The notes below the pieces were generated by a model. The model saw only the letters and a list, made by a program, of their open reading frames with translations. It was not told the origin of the DNA and did not search any database. 38,329 nucleotides of DNA, taken from the NCBI GenBank assembly GCA_051881775.1, contig JBJEQN010000096.1, forward strand, positions 1 through 38,329, written 5' to 3'. Source of the DNA: UMGS363 sp051881775 (GTDB taxonomy: Bacteria; Bacillota; Clostridia; Oscillospirales; Ruminococcaceae). Of the stretch, positions 6,434 to 14,020 are shown one piece after another (within the stretch, counting starts at the first letter, position 1; each line of letters opens with the position of its first letter). Both the position numbers and the translations under genes were made by a program.

Positions 6434-7708
6434 ATGTATAAGACCCGAAAAAGGCTATCGGTTTTAACGGCTGTTCTGCTTTCCGCCGCAATGCTTGCAG
6501 GCTGCGGAGGAACGGAGAAGGACACCGCCGACACTTCCGAAACTACAACTGCCGCTGTAACGGAACAGACTGCCGCTGCTGCAGTTCTTGAAGGAGGAAA
6601 GGCTATTGTGCCGGAGCTTTCCGTTGATGCTTTCGACCTGCCCGAAAATGAGGCTCTCAGCTTTACAAAGGATATGAAAATAGGCTGGAATCTGGGCAAC
6701 ACCTTTGACGCAGTTGACGACAGCGGAAGCCTTAAGGACGACCTTGCCCTTGAATCCGCATGGGTAGGCGTCAAGACCTCTAAGGCAATGATAGACAGCA
6801 TGAAGGCGGCAGGCTTTAATACCCTCCGTCTGCCCGTTTCGTGGCATAACCACGTTGACAGCGACTTCAACATAAACAAGCCCTTCCTTGACCGTGTTCA
6901 GGAAGTGGTGGATTATGCAATTGACAACGGTATGTACTGCATTCTCAACATTCATCACGACAATGAAAAGGGCTTTTTCTACCCTAATTCCGAAAATCTT
7001 GAAGGCTCGGAGAAGTACGTTGCCGCTATCTGGAAGCAGCTTGCGGAACGCTTTGCAGATTATGATGAAAAGCTGATTTTCGAGGGACTTAACGAACCCC
7101 GTCTTAAAGGCACGGGACTTGAATGGAACGTTAACGCAAATAATGCGACAAGCCTCGATTCCGTTGAAGCTATAAACAAGCTTTGTCAGGTCTTTGTTGA
7201 CACCGTAAGAGCCTCGGGCGGAAAAAATGCCGAAAGATACCTTATGATACCCGGCTATGCCGCTTCCGCAGACGGCGCACTTATCGACCAGTACAAGCTG
7301 CCCGACGACAGTGCCGACAATAAGCTCATAGTTTCCGTACACGCTTATACGCCCTACGACTTCGCACTTCAAGACCTTACGGGAACAAGCGAGTGGAGCG
7401 TTGACAACGCAGGCAGCACCTCTCCCATAACCGGCTTTATGGACAGGCTTTACGACAAGTTCACAAGCAAGGGCATACCCGTTGTTATAGGCGAATTCGG
7501 CGCCCGCAACAAGAAGGAGAACCTCCAGGCGAGAGTTGATTTTGCAGCTTATTATGTAGCTAACGCAAGAGCAAGAGGCATAACCTGCTGCTGGTGGGAT
7601 AACAACTGCTTTTACGGCTCGGGCGAGTGCTTCGGCTTGTTTGACCGCAGCACCGTAAGCTGGAAATACCCCGACATCGTTATTGCAATGATGAAATACG
7701 CAGAATAA
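6434..7708 (+). CDS. GH5 family endoglucanase, lipoprotein
   Basis: This is a secreted beta-glycanase of glycoside hydrolase family 5, probably subfamily 4, acting on cellulose or related beta-1,4-glucans. The N-terminus is a lipoprotein signal with lipobox LAGC (Cys24), followed by a Thr/Ala/Glu-rich linker to about residue 60. The catalytic domain begins near GWNLGNTFDA. The acid/base is Glu221 in FEGLNEPR and the nucleophile is Glu354 in VIGEFGARN. HNHVD and NIHHD carry expected active-site His residues. No dockerin or carbohydrate-binding module follows, so it is predicted to be tethered to the membrane and not part of a cellulosome. The ribosome binding site GAAAGGAT precedes the ATG. 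Substrate is inferred from family. Confidence 0.93.
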   Translation: MYKTRKRLSVLTAVLLSAAMLAGCGGTEKDTADTSETTTAAVTEQTAAAAVLEGGKAIVPELSVDAFDLPENEALSFTKDMKIGWNLGNTFDAVDDSGSLKDDLALESAWVGVKTSKAMIDSMKAAGFNTLRLPVSWHNHVDSDFNINKPFLDRVQEVVDYAIDNGMYCILNIHHDNEKGFFYPNSENLEGSEKYVAAIWKQLAERFADYDEKLIFEGLNEPRLKGTGLEWNVNANNATSLDSVEAINKLCQVFVDTVRASGGKNAERYLMIPGYAASADGALIDQYKLPDDSADNKLIVSVHAYTPYDFALQDLTGTSEWSVDNAGSTSPITGFMDRLYDKFTSKGIPVVIGEFGARNKKENLQARVDFAAYYVANARARGITCCWWDNNCFYGSGECFGLFDRSTVSWKYPDIVIAMMKYAE

Positions 7709-7721
7709 CACATAATAAAAA

Positions 7722-7761
7722 CGCCGCCCGACCGCTTGAAGAAAGCAGTCGGGCGGTTTTT
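7722..7761 (+). terminator. Cellulase gene terminator
   Basis: Stem CCGCCCGAC / GTCGGGCGG followed by a T run, 14 bases after the cellulase stop. It also lies beyond the 3' end of the convergent microprotein gene. Confidence 0.88.
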
Positions 7762-7794
7762 ACGCCGCCATAATAACGGCTTTACGGGTTCCAA

Positions 7795-7941
7795 TTAGCA
7801 CATAGGTGTGCAGTTGCAGCTGCAAGAGCAGTCGTGTCCGTTGTCACAATCGTGGTCGTGATTGCAGCATACGAAGAGGATGATAAGAAGGATGATGATC
7901 CAGCAGCAGTTATTGCCGTTACCAAAGTTAAATCCACACAT
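7795..7941 (-). CDS. Cysteine-rich single-span membrane microprotein
   Basis: This 48-codon gene starts at the ATG at 7941 behind AAAGGAG spaced 8 bases away. The product has a short Gly/Asn-rich start, a hydrophobic segment at about residues 14-25 (WIIILLIILFVC) bracketed by Cys pairs (12-13 and 25-26), and a tail made almost only of Asn, His, Asp, Gly and Cys (NHDHDCDNGHDCSCSCNC). It has 11 cysteines in all. Similar small Cys-rich one-span proteins occur in Clostridia but their role is unknown to me. The His/Cys tail suggests metal binding. It lies convergent to the cellulase and downstream of the lipoprotein gene, with a gap of about 170 bases to the latter. Confidence 0.7.
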   Translation of the reverse strand: MCGFNFGNGNNCCWIIILLIILFVCCNHDHDCDNGHDCSCSCNCTPMC

Positions 7942-8108
7942 AGTAAAAGCTCCTTTATAATATATAATGTATTTGAAAGCCGCTGCGGATTCGGTGCTTT
8001 AAGCCGTGGCTTTCGGCGCCCTGCCGCTTTCTGTCGGCGTTTCATAGTTCATATTATGACGGAGCGGAAATTTGGTTACAGAAATTGCCGCAGGATCAAT
8101 AAAATTTT

Positions 8109-8753
8109 TTAAAGGGCTTTAAGCGCTTCAACAAGTACGGTCTCAACCTCGGAGGAATTGCTGCACATAAGGAAGTAAGCGTAGCTGCCCTCTGTGCCAA
8201 CGATAGAGGAGTTTGCACGTTCAATGTCGGCAGGGTAGAATGCGTCTGTGTCCTGAGCCTTTTTCTGTCTTACTTCAAGGTCAGCCTTGGCAGCCTCGGG
8301 GTCGGCAGCCTTTATAACGATAACTTCGGTAAGGTTTGCGCTCATGGGACACTGCATAAAGATAGACTGCTCGTAGTTTTCGTTGTTTTTATCAAGAGTA
8401 AAATAATCGCTGATGATCATTTCGTCGGTAACTTCGGAAAGGAAAGGCCACTCGCCCTGAGAAACAACCGCTTCAATAACGGGACGGAGGGGATTTTCCG
8501 TTTCGGAGAACTGCAGCATATCGCTTGCGGAAGGCTCTTCGTTGTCTGCGACATACTCATTTTCCGCAGTTTCTTCTGTGGTTTCTTCCGTTTCGGTTTC
8601 GGTAAGATCGATGGGGAGCGATTCCTTTAAGGTAGTGGTCACAGCAGCAGTAGTTGTCTCCGCTGTGTCAGCGTTATTATTTCCGCAGGCGGTCATAAGC
8701 ATTGCGGTAAGGCTGAGAGCGGCTGTAAAAGCAATAATTTTTGAAACTTTCAT
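8109..8753 (-). CDS. DUF4358-like lipoprotein
   Basis: The 214-residue protein has a lipoprotein signal with lipobox MTAC (Cys23), a Thr/Glu-rich linker to about residue 80, and a globular domain resembling DUF4358 lipoproteins of Clostridia: the conserved core is around CPMSANLTEVIVIKA and SSIVGTEGSYAYFLMCS. The function of the family is unknown; it is exported and anchored to the outer face of the membrane. AAAGGAT lies upstream of the ATG. The transcript appears to begin at about 8978, giving a leader of more than 220 bases filled with a large rod-like hairpin (8821-8981) and a smaller one (8795-8819). Confidence 0.75.
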   Translation of the reverse strand: MKVSKIIAFTAALSLTAMLMTACGNNNADTAETTTAAVTTTLKESLPIDLTETETEETTEETAENEYVADNEEPSASDMLQFSETENPLRPVIEAVVSQGEWPFLSEVTDEMIISDYFTLDKNNENYEQSIFMQCPMSANLTEVIVIKAADPEAAKADLEVRQKKAQDTDAFYPADIERANSSIVGTEGSYAYFLMCSNSSEVETVLVEALKAL

Positions 8754-8791
8754 AAAATGATACCATCCTTTATTTATAGTGTTTTTGCGAA

Positions 8792-8819
8792 CAGGCGGTC
8801 AATGCGCTCGCCTGTTGTT
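8792..8819. other. GC-rich hairpin in lipoprotein leader
   Basis: AACAGGCG and CGCCTGTT form an 8-bp stem with an 11-base loop. Neither side carries a long T run, so it is not a convincing terminator. Confidence 0.5.
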
Positions 8820-8820
8820 G

Positions 8821-8981
8821 ATACTAAGTTCATATCAACCTATAGACAAATCCGAAAGCTATAACCCAGCCACTCGGCATCAAGCTCCCTTGCAAGGCAC
8901 CAAGCATTGCTGCGGTCGCTTTCCTTGATTGGCTGTGTTCTATCTTCCGTCTTTGTCTATAGAACGATATAAACTTAGTAT
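8821..8981 (-). ncRNA. Rod-shaped structured RNA or MITE-like hairpin element
   Basis: The termini pair perfectly: ATACTAAGTT (8821-8830) with AACTTAGTAT (8972-8981), then CTATAGACAAA (8840-8850) with TTTGTCTATAG (8952-8962). Inside, CGGAAG/CTTTCG, CAGCCA/TGGCTG and ATCAAG/CTTGAT continue the rod. On the minus strand a TATAAT at 8984-8989 places the transcription start at about the first base of the element, so the RNA would begin with its closing stem. I do not recognise the family. Alternatives are a 6S-like or leader RNA, or a miniature transposon with a TA target duplication (the ends read TA-CTAAGTT). There is no ORF inside. Confidence 0.55.
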
Positions 8982-8983
8982 GA

Positions 8984-9011
8984 ATTATAGCATAAAGTAC
9001 AAATAAATCAA
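8984..9011 (-). promoter_or_regulatory. Promoter for structured RNA / lipoprotein transcript
   Basis: Minus strand TTGATT (9006-9011), 16 bases, TATAAT (8984-8989). The inferred start coincides with the outer end of the 161-base hairpin element. Confidence 0.6.
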
Positions 9012-9163
9012 TAAAAATTCGTTATAATTAACTGAAACTTCATTATTTGTAACCGAAGCGTAATTATGTTATGTGAAAAAGTTACAGCGGTGTTTATTTT
9101 CTGCAAATAAATGGAATATATACAGCCATTTATCAAATTAAAGTTAAAAAGCGGTATATGTAC

Positions 9164-9192
9164 TTGAAAAAAAGTCTGCACCGTGATATAAT
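9164..9192 (+). promoter_or_regulatory. Promoter of the dehydrogenase gene
   Basis: TTGAAA (9164-9169) and TATAAT (9187-9192) are 17 bases apart. The start near 9199 rules out the far-upstream ATG at 9158 and supports the ATG at 9284. Confidence 0.75.
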
Positions 9193-9283
9193 TATCCATA
9201 CAGACCGTAGTTATATCCGGCTGAATCTGTTAGTCATCCGCTGTGGGTGTTTACGGCGGCTGAATGAAAGGAAGTTAGAAAAA

Positions 9284-10492
9284 ATGGGCAAAGCTCTCAT
9301 TATCGGCTGCGGCGGCGTTGCTTCCGTTGCAATTCACAAGTGCTGTCAGAATTCCGAGGTTTTTGAGGACATTATGATAGCTTCAAGAACCAAGTCAAAG
9401 TGCGACGCTTTAAAGGAAAAGCTGGATAAAATGTACGGCGGCAAAACGAAGATTTCCACCGCACAGGTAAATGCGGACAACACAGAGGAGCTTGTGGCTC
9501 TTATGAAAGCCTATAAGCCGGACGTATGCCTTAACCTTGCGCTCCCTTATCAGGACTTGAAGATAATGGACGCCTGCCTTGAATGTAAGGTGCATTACAT
9601 CGACACCGCAAACTATGAACCCGAGGACACGGCAAAGTTTGAGTATAAGTGGCAGTGGGCATACCGTGAAAAGTTTGAAAAAGCAGGAATAACCGCACTT
9701 CTCGGCAGCGGCTTCGACCCCGGCGTAACGGGAGTTTTCTGCGCATATGCAATGAAGCACTACTTTGACGAGATACATTATATAGATATCCTCGACTGCA
9801 ACGCCGGCGACCACGGCTATCCCTTCGCAACGAACTTCAACCCCGAAATAAATATCAGAGAGGTTTCCGCCAAGGGTTCCTATATCGAGAACGGCAAGTG
9901 GGTAGAGACCGAGCCTATGGAAATAAAGCGTGTCTATAACTTCCCCGAAGTAGGCGAAAAGGATATGTACCTGCTTCACCACGAAGAGCTGGAATCCCTT
10001 GCACTCAATATCAAGGGCATCAAGAGGATACGCTTCTTTATGACCTTCGGACAGAGCTATCTTACCCACCTTAAATGCCTTGAAAACGTGGGTATGACCT
10101 CTATCGAACCGATAAACTATAACGGTATTGAAATAGTACCGCTGCAGTTCCTTAAAGCCGTGCTGCCCGACCCTGCTTCGCTTGGTCCCAGAACAAAGGG
10201 CAAGACCAATATCGGCTGTATAATGCAGGGCGTGAAGGACGGAAAGCCTGTTAAGTATTACGTTTATAACGTCTGTGTGCATGAGGAATGTTATGCAGAG
10301 GTAGGCTCCCAGGCTATATCCTATACCACAGGCGTTCCTGCAATGATAGGAGCGGAAATGGTAATGACGGGAAAATGGCAGAAGCCGGGAGTTTATAATA
10401 TAGAAGAATTCGACCCGGATCCCTTTATGGAAGAGCTTAATAAATGGGGACTGCCCTGGAAAGAAAGCTTTGACCCCGAATTGGTAGATTGA
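9284..10492 (+). CDS. Saccharopine dehydrogenase-family protein, probable carboxynorspermidine/carboxyspermidine dehydrogenase
   Basis: The product has 402 residues from the chosen ATG, which has GAAAGGAAG about 12 bases upstream and lies after the promoter. A Rossmann motif LIIGCGGVASVAI occupies the first 20 residues, followed by a region starting IASRTKSKCDAL that is typical of the carboxynorspermidine synthase branch of the saccharopine dehydrogenase fold. Those enzymes reductively condense aspartate semialdehyde with a diamine in the alternative polyamine pathway. The usual partner, carboxynorspermidine decarboxylase (NspC), is not in this window, so the exact reaction is inferred. The gene is monocistronic and runs into composite element E1. 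Confidence 0.85.
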   Translation: MGKALIIGCGGVASVAIHKCCQNSEVFEDIMIASRTKSKCDALKEKLDKMYGGKTKISTAQVNADNTEELVALMKAYKPDVCLNLALPYQDLKIMDACLECKVHYIDTANYEPEDTAKFEYKWQWAYREKFEKAGITALLGSGFDPGVTGVFCAYAMKHYFDEIHYIDILDCNAGDHGYPFATNFNPEINIREVSAKGSYIENGKWVETEPMEIKRVYNFPEVGEKDMYLLHHEELESLALNIKGIKRIRFFMTFGQSYLTHLKCLENVGMTSIEPINYNGIEIVPLQFLKAVLPDPASLGPRTKGKTNIGCIMQGVKDGKPVKYYVYNVCVHEECYAEVGSQAISYTTGVPAMIGAEMVMTGKWQKPGVYNIEEFDPDPFMEELNKWGLPWKESFDPELVD

Positions 10493-10514
10493 CCACAAAC
10501 TGCGTGCCCCCACC

Positions 10515-11270
10515 GCGAAGCGTAACGGGATTCCAAAGGGACGAGTCCCTTTGGCGAGGGTCAAGGGGCGAGGAGCCCCTTGTCGCTCTCCGCAGAGAGC
10601 GAAACTCCCCAAAAGTCGGGCATAACGCTTGTAAAAGTAAAACAAGCAAAGTAAAAAATCCAAAGGCGCAATTCACATCAAAATGCGGAACCGAGTAAAG
10701 TGTCGTATGACATAAAACTTGTTGAACCGACTATGTGAATTGCGCCTATTCTTACATATCAAGATAAATTACCCTCGCAACAAATATACGGAGTGAAACG
10801 ACGTGTATTTGTTGCGACACAGCATATTTTGCCGATAGTTTTTCGTACAAAATCAGCATTTTTTCGCAATCTCTCTGTAGGGGCGCACAGTGTGCGCCTG
10901 TGGGTCAGCGCATTTGTCAGATTAACAGGTGTTGTTGGTGCAACGACGCTATAGTTTGCCGTGTCGCAGAAAAATGTTCGTCGCTTCGCTCCTTACATTT
11001 TACTGCGAGGGGTACTTTGTTTATATGAGATAGAAATAGGCGCAATTCACATAGTCGGTTCAACAAGTTTTATGTTATACAAGACATTACTTGGTTCCGA
11101 TTTTTGATGTGAATTGCGCCTTTGTTTTTTTACTTTGCCGCTTTTAACACGGCTTGGCGTTATGCCCGACTTTAGGGGATTTCGCTCTCTGCGGAGAGCG
11201 ACAAGGGGCTCCTCGCCCCTTGACCCTCGCCAAAGGGACTCGTCCCTTTGGAATCCCGTTATCGCTTCGC
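10515..11270. repeat. Composite multi-hairpin element E1
   Basis: This 756-bp non-coding unit fills the gap between two convergent genes and is a large inverted repeat of modules A-B-C...C'-B'-A'. Left A has three hairpins (10533-10554, 10562-10582, 10583-10602). Left B is 82 bases with perfect 14-base ends GGCGCAATTCACAT (10665-10746). Left C is a hairpin with loop GGAGTGAAACGACG (10776-10816). A central GTAGGGGCGCAC hairpin lies at 10878-10898. Right C' (10965-11007), B' (11039-11120) and A' (11182-11201, 11202-11222, 11230-11251) mirror them. T runs lie outside each B module facing outward. A related copy, E2, lies at 20709-21473. No protein is supported. Confidence 0.85.
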
Positions 11271-11290
11271 TGTCGGGTCAGCATATTTGC

Positions 11291-12673
11291 TTAAAACTCT
11301 ATGCCGTTTTCCTCGGCTGCCTTGGCTGCTTTCATCATGATAGCACATTCAAGGCGTTTCTTTTCTATCTCACAGGAGATCTTATGGGGTGAATGTATAT
11401 CCCCGTTATAAATGAAGTTATTTGCGTTGCATCCGCCGCTGCAATAGAATCTTGCCCAGCATTTCTTGCAGTCTTCCTTGGAATAGATATGCGCTCCGGC
11501 AAACTCCTTCTTCATTTCATTGTTGAAAGTACCCTCGTGGATATTGCCCATTTTGCAGCCTTCCACGCCCACAAACTGGTGGCAGGGATAAATATCTCCC
11601 TCAGGTGTTACCGCAACATACTCGTTTCCGCTGCTGCAGCCTCTCAGACGCTTTATTGCGCAGGGTCCCTGGTCAAGGTCAAGCATAAAATGGAAGAAAT
11701 TGAAGTGCTTGCCCTGTTTATCGTTGATAAGAAGCATCTGCGCAAGACGTTCATACTCGGAGAATATTCTCGGCAGCTCCTTCTGTGTAATGGAATAGCT
11801 CATTTCGGGTGCGCTTACCACAGGTTCAACGGATATCTGGTCGAAGCCGTTGTCATAAAGGCTGTAAACGTCGTTGGCAAAGTCAAGGTTATACTTTGTA
11901 AAGGTTCCTCTTACATAGTAATTTTCGTGGTTTCGCTTTTCAACAAGCTCCTTGAACTTAGGCATAATGCGGTCATAGCAGCCTGTTCCGTCCACACGCT
12001 TGCGCACTCTGTCGTTGACCTCTTTTCGTCCGTCAACGGAAAGTACAACGTTGTGCATTTCCTTGTTGATAAAGTCTATCTTATCATCGTCAAGAAGCAT
12101 ACCGTTGGTTGTTATGGTAAAACGGAAATTCTTGTTGCACTCTTTTTCTCTTGAACGTCCGTACTCAACCAGCTGCTTAACGATGTCAAAATTCATAAGC
12201 GGTTCGCCGCCGAAGAAGTCCACCTCAAGGTTTACTCTGTCCTTGGAGTTTTCAATAAGGAAGTCCAGCGCCTTTTTGCCCGTTTCAAAGTCCATATGCA
12301 TACGGCAGCCGGTGCCGTAATCTCCCGTTGAAGCGAAGCAGTATTCGCAGCGCAGGTTGCAGTCCTGTTCGACCAGCAGGCACATAGCCTTTATGGGTGC
12401 AGGAACGGAATATTGAGCATATTTTTCGTAACCGTCCTCGGAGAAAAGCACCTCGCTCTTGTAAAGCTCAACGACCTCCTGATAGCAGGATTCGATTTCC
12501 TCGGGAGCGTAAAAACGTGACAGCTTTTCAACCACCTTTTCGGGGCACTTGTCCTCAAAAGGGGGAAGAACGTTGTCAAGCATATCATAAGTAAGCTCGT
12601 CCACAAGATGCACTCCGCCGCTGTTCACATCGAGAACTATGTTATATCCGTTAAGTTTGTATTTGTGTATCAT
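11291..12673 (-). CDS. scfB: SCIFF peptide radical SAM maturase (ScfB)
   Basis: The 460-residue enzyme installs thioether cross-links in the SCIFF precursor using radical S-adenosylmethionine chemistry. Residues 1 to about 85 form the peptide-binding (RRE-like) region. The radical SAM cluster motif CNLRCEYC has cysteines 105, 109 and 112. A C-terminal SPASM region with many cysteines (for example GCSSGNEY, PCHQF, DCKKCWARFYCSGGC) would bind auxiliary clusters. The start MIHKYKLNGYNIVLDVNSG is the usual start of this family. It lies 156 bases downstream of scfA behind a terminator-like hairpin, so the enzyme should be made at lower level than its substrate. Its 3' end abuts E1. Confidence 0.95.
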   Translation of the reverse strand: MIHKYKLNGYNIVLDVNSGGVHLVDELTYDMLDNVLPPFEDKCPEKVVEKLSRFYAPEEIESCYQEVVELYKSEVLFSEDGYEKYAQYSVPAPIKAMCLLVEQDCNLRCEYCFASTGDYGTGCRMHMDFETGKKALDFLIENSKDRVNLEVDFFGGEPLMNFDIVKQLVEYGRSREKECNKNFRFTITTNGMLLDDDKIDFINKEMHNVVLSVDGRKEVNDRVRKRVDGTGCYDRIMPKFKELVEKRNHENYYVRGTFTKYNLDFANDVYSLYDNGFDQISVEPVVSAPEMSYSITQKELPRIFSEYERLAQMLLINDKQGKHFNFFHFMLDLDQGPCAIKRLRGCSSGNEYVAVTPEGDIYPCHQFVGVEGCKMGNIHEGTFNNEMKKEFAGAHIYSKEDCKKCWARFYCSGGCNANNFIYNGDIHSPHKISCEIEKKRLECAIMMKAAKAAEENGIEF

Positions 12674-12703
12674 AAAAGACCATTGCCCTTTCAGTTTTCA
12701 GTA

Positions 12704-12747
12704 AAATAAAAATCCCAAGCTGTTTGCCTTATGGCAAAAACCGGGAT
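12704..12747 (-). terminator. Intercistronic terminator/attenuator after scfA
   Basis: On the minus strand the stem ATCCC...GGGAT with inner TTTGCC/GGCAAA is followed by a T-rich run (12704-12711). It lies between scfA and scfB and would allow mostly scfA-only transcripts with partial read-through. Confidence 0.7.
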
Positions 12748-12775
12748 ATAAAAACAACAATGCCGCCAAAGACCT

Positions 12776-12812
12776 GCATAAGCGGAGAAAGCCCTAAAGC
12801 TCTCCGCATATT
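12776..12812 (-). other. Second intercistronic hairpin scfA-scfB
   Basis: GCGGAGA / TCTCCGC stem shortly after the scfA stop, without a T run. It may stabilise the 3' end of the scfA transcript. Confidence 0.5.
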
Positions 12813-12829
12813 GACAGACCTTGTTCAGC

Positions 12830-12967
12830 TTACTTTTCGCACTTCTGGTTTGCAACTGTGCAGGATGTCTTACAAGCAGACTGGCAGGAAGCCTGACACT
12901 TGCCGCAGCCGCCCTTTTCAGCAGTTTTCTTAAGGTTAGCCTGATTGATGGTTTTAATGTGCTTCAT
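12830..12967 (-). CDS. scfA: SCIFF ribosomal peptide precursor (ScfA)
   Basis: This 45-residue peptide is the 'six cysteines in forty-five' RiPP precursor conserved across Clostridia. It starts MKHIKTINQANLKK (leader) and ends with a core holding six cysteines at 21, 24, 28, 32, 36 and 43, including SCQSACKTSCTV. ScfB next door forms thioether bonds between Cys sulfurs and other residues. The ATG follows GGAGG by 8-9 bases and the gene has its own consensus promoter. The biological role of mature SCIFF is not established. It is too short for most ORF callers; the match to the family over its full length is clear. Confidence 0.95.
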   Translation of the reverse strand: MKHIKTINQANLKKTAEKGGCGKCQASCQSACKTSCTVANQKCEK

Positions 12968-12999
12968 AGAAAAAACCTCCGAAAATAAATATTTTCTTT

Positions 13000-13028
13000 A
13001 TTATACCACAGTATTCAGCAAATTTCAA
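13000..13028 (-). promoter_or_regulatory. scfA promoter
   Basis: Minus strand TTGAAA (13023-13028), 17 bases, TATAAT (13000-13005), about 33 bases before the scfA ATG. It lies between the TIGR04086-type gene and scfA, so the peptide is not dependent on the yajC transcript. Confidence 0.8.
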
Positions 13029-13036
13029 TAGTCATT

Positions 13037-13438
13037 TTAACGAAATCTTTTGTGTGAATTAACGCCTATTATACCCCCAATGCCCGAGCATGACAAAATT
13101 ATGAGCAGTTTTGAAACAAATCCTCCTGCCGAGAAGCTCCTGACAAATATTATGCCGCCTAAAAGTACCGCCGCAAAAACCGCTCCGCCGCAGACAAATC
13201 CCGTGATAAGTCCGTTTCTCCGCCGCCTTTTTGCAACGGTATATGAAGCGGCAAAACAGCCTGCCGACAGCGCCAGACCCGACATTACCGACATAACTCC
13301 GTCCGAAAGGTCGATTTTCGCCGCAATTGCCCCGAAAACCGTCAGCGCCAGCGCTATTGCACCTATACAGGACAGCGTACCCGTTATTATCTGCGCCGCA
13401 AGCTCGGCGGCAGCCTTCTGTTCCGCACTTTTACGCAT
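13037..13438 (-). CDS. TIGR04086-type small membrane protein
   Basis: The 133-residue protein has four predicted membrane spans (about residues 18-41, 48-68, 77-100, 108-125) separated by short loops, with RRRR in the middle loop and a basic C-terminus. Position between yajC and scfA matches the conserved Clostridia family TIGR04086, whose function is unknown. Its ribosome binding site GGAGGG is part of the 3' arm of a long hairpin in the gap after yajC. Its role relative to Sec translocation or SCIFF is only suggested by gene order. Confidence 0.75.
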   Translation of the reverse strand: MRKSAEQKAAAELAAQIITGTLSCIGAIALALTVFGAIAAKIDLSDGVMSVMSGLALSAGCFAASYTVAKRRRRNGLITGFVCGGAVFAAVLLGGIIFVRSFSAGGFVSKLLIILSCSGIGGIIGVNSHKRFR

Positions 13439-13446
13439 AAAAAATC

Positions 13447-13523
13447 CCTCCGCCTTGCATATTGAAGAAATGCTGATCTCGTGTCGTTCAGCTGTTTCTT
13501 ATAAAAATATGCTAAAGCGGAGG
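13447..13523 (-). promoter_or_regulatory. Hairpin masking the ribosome binding site of the TIGR04086-type gene
   Basis: CCTCCGC (13517-13523 on minus) and GCATATT pair with AATATGC and GCGGAGG (13447-13463 on minus) around a loop of about 42 bases. The 3' arm contains the GGAGG used to translate the next gene and is followed by a T run, so it could act as an attenuator or a translational switch. Confidence 0.6.
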
Positions 13524-13546
13524 TTTTTATGCCGTTTAAAACAGCA

Positions 13547-13984
13547 TTAGTCCTTATTTTCGGATTTTTCAGCCTTTTCCTTTTTAGGCTTTGCCGCTGC
13601 CTTGGGAGCTTCTTCAACAGCGTCGTGCATAGTCAGATTCTTGGAAATTGCCCACATCATAACTCTGACCTTGTTGCGGTCGCCGCCTGTTTCGATAACG
13701 ATGGAATCATCCTCGGAATTCTGGGAGTTTCTGTTGATCCTTACAACAATGCCTGTGATGCCGCCGATAGTAACGATCTCATCGCCTATCTGGAGCGCTT
13801 CCTTCATTTCCTTTGCTTCCTTTTCCTTCTTCTTCTGGGGACGTATCATAAAGAAATAGAAAACAAGGATAAGAACGCCGAAGGAGCAGAGCATATAGAT
13901 TATGCTGCCCATGGTATCCTGCTGAGTTGCTGCAGTTCCTGCTGTATTTGCTGATGCTGCTGCAAGCTGTACGGCTGTAAACAT
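13547..13984 (-). CDS. yajC: Preprotein translocase subunit YajC
   Basis: YajC is the small accessory subunit of the SecDF-YajC complex. The 145-residue protein has one membrane span (about residues 27-47) followed by the signature MIRPQKKKEKEAKEMKEAL and the cytoplasmic domain IGDEIVTIGGITGIV. The C-terminus is a Lys/Ala/Glu-rich extension longer than in most YajC proteins. The ribosome binding site AGGAGG precedes the ATG. It leads the group yajC, TIGR04086-type gene, scfA, scfB on the minus strand. Confidence 0.95.
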   Translation of the reverse strand: MFTAVQLAAASANTAGTAATQQDTMGSIIYMLCSFGVLILVFYFFMIRPQKKKEKEAKEMKEALQIGDEIVTIGGITGIVVRINRNSQNSEDDSIVIETGGDRNKVRVMMWAISKNLTMHDAVEEAPKAAAKPKKEKAEKSENKD

Positions 13985-14020
13985 TTTTAATTCCTCCTGA
14001 TTTGTTAGTCAATAAGAATT

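Noticed and set aside
6464..7711. A 415-codon open frame antisense to the GH5 gene
   Set aside because: The plus strand has a lipobox and both catalytic glutamates in the expected context; the minus frame has no motif.
8821..8981. Firm assignment as 6S RNA
   Set aside because: The rod shape fits loosely, but the large central bubble typical of 6S RNA is not clear, and it is linked to the lipoprotein transcript. Left as unassigned.
11114..11262. ORFs inside E1 and E2 that share the same N-terminal peptide (also at 21318)
   Set aside because: Their sequences are translations of the hairpin modules; they match only because the right arms are near-identical DNA. No ribosome binding site and different ends.
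10515..11270. CRISPR array in E1 or E2
   Set aside because: The repeats are palindromic modules arranged symmetrically, not direct repeats with unique spacers, and there are no cas genes.
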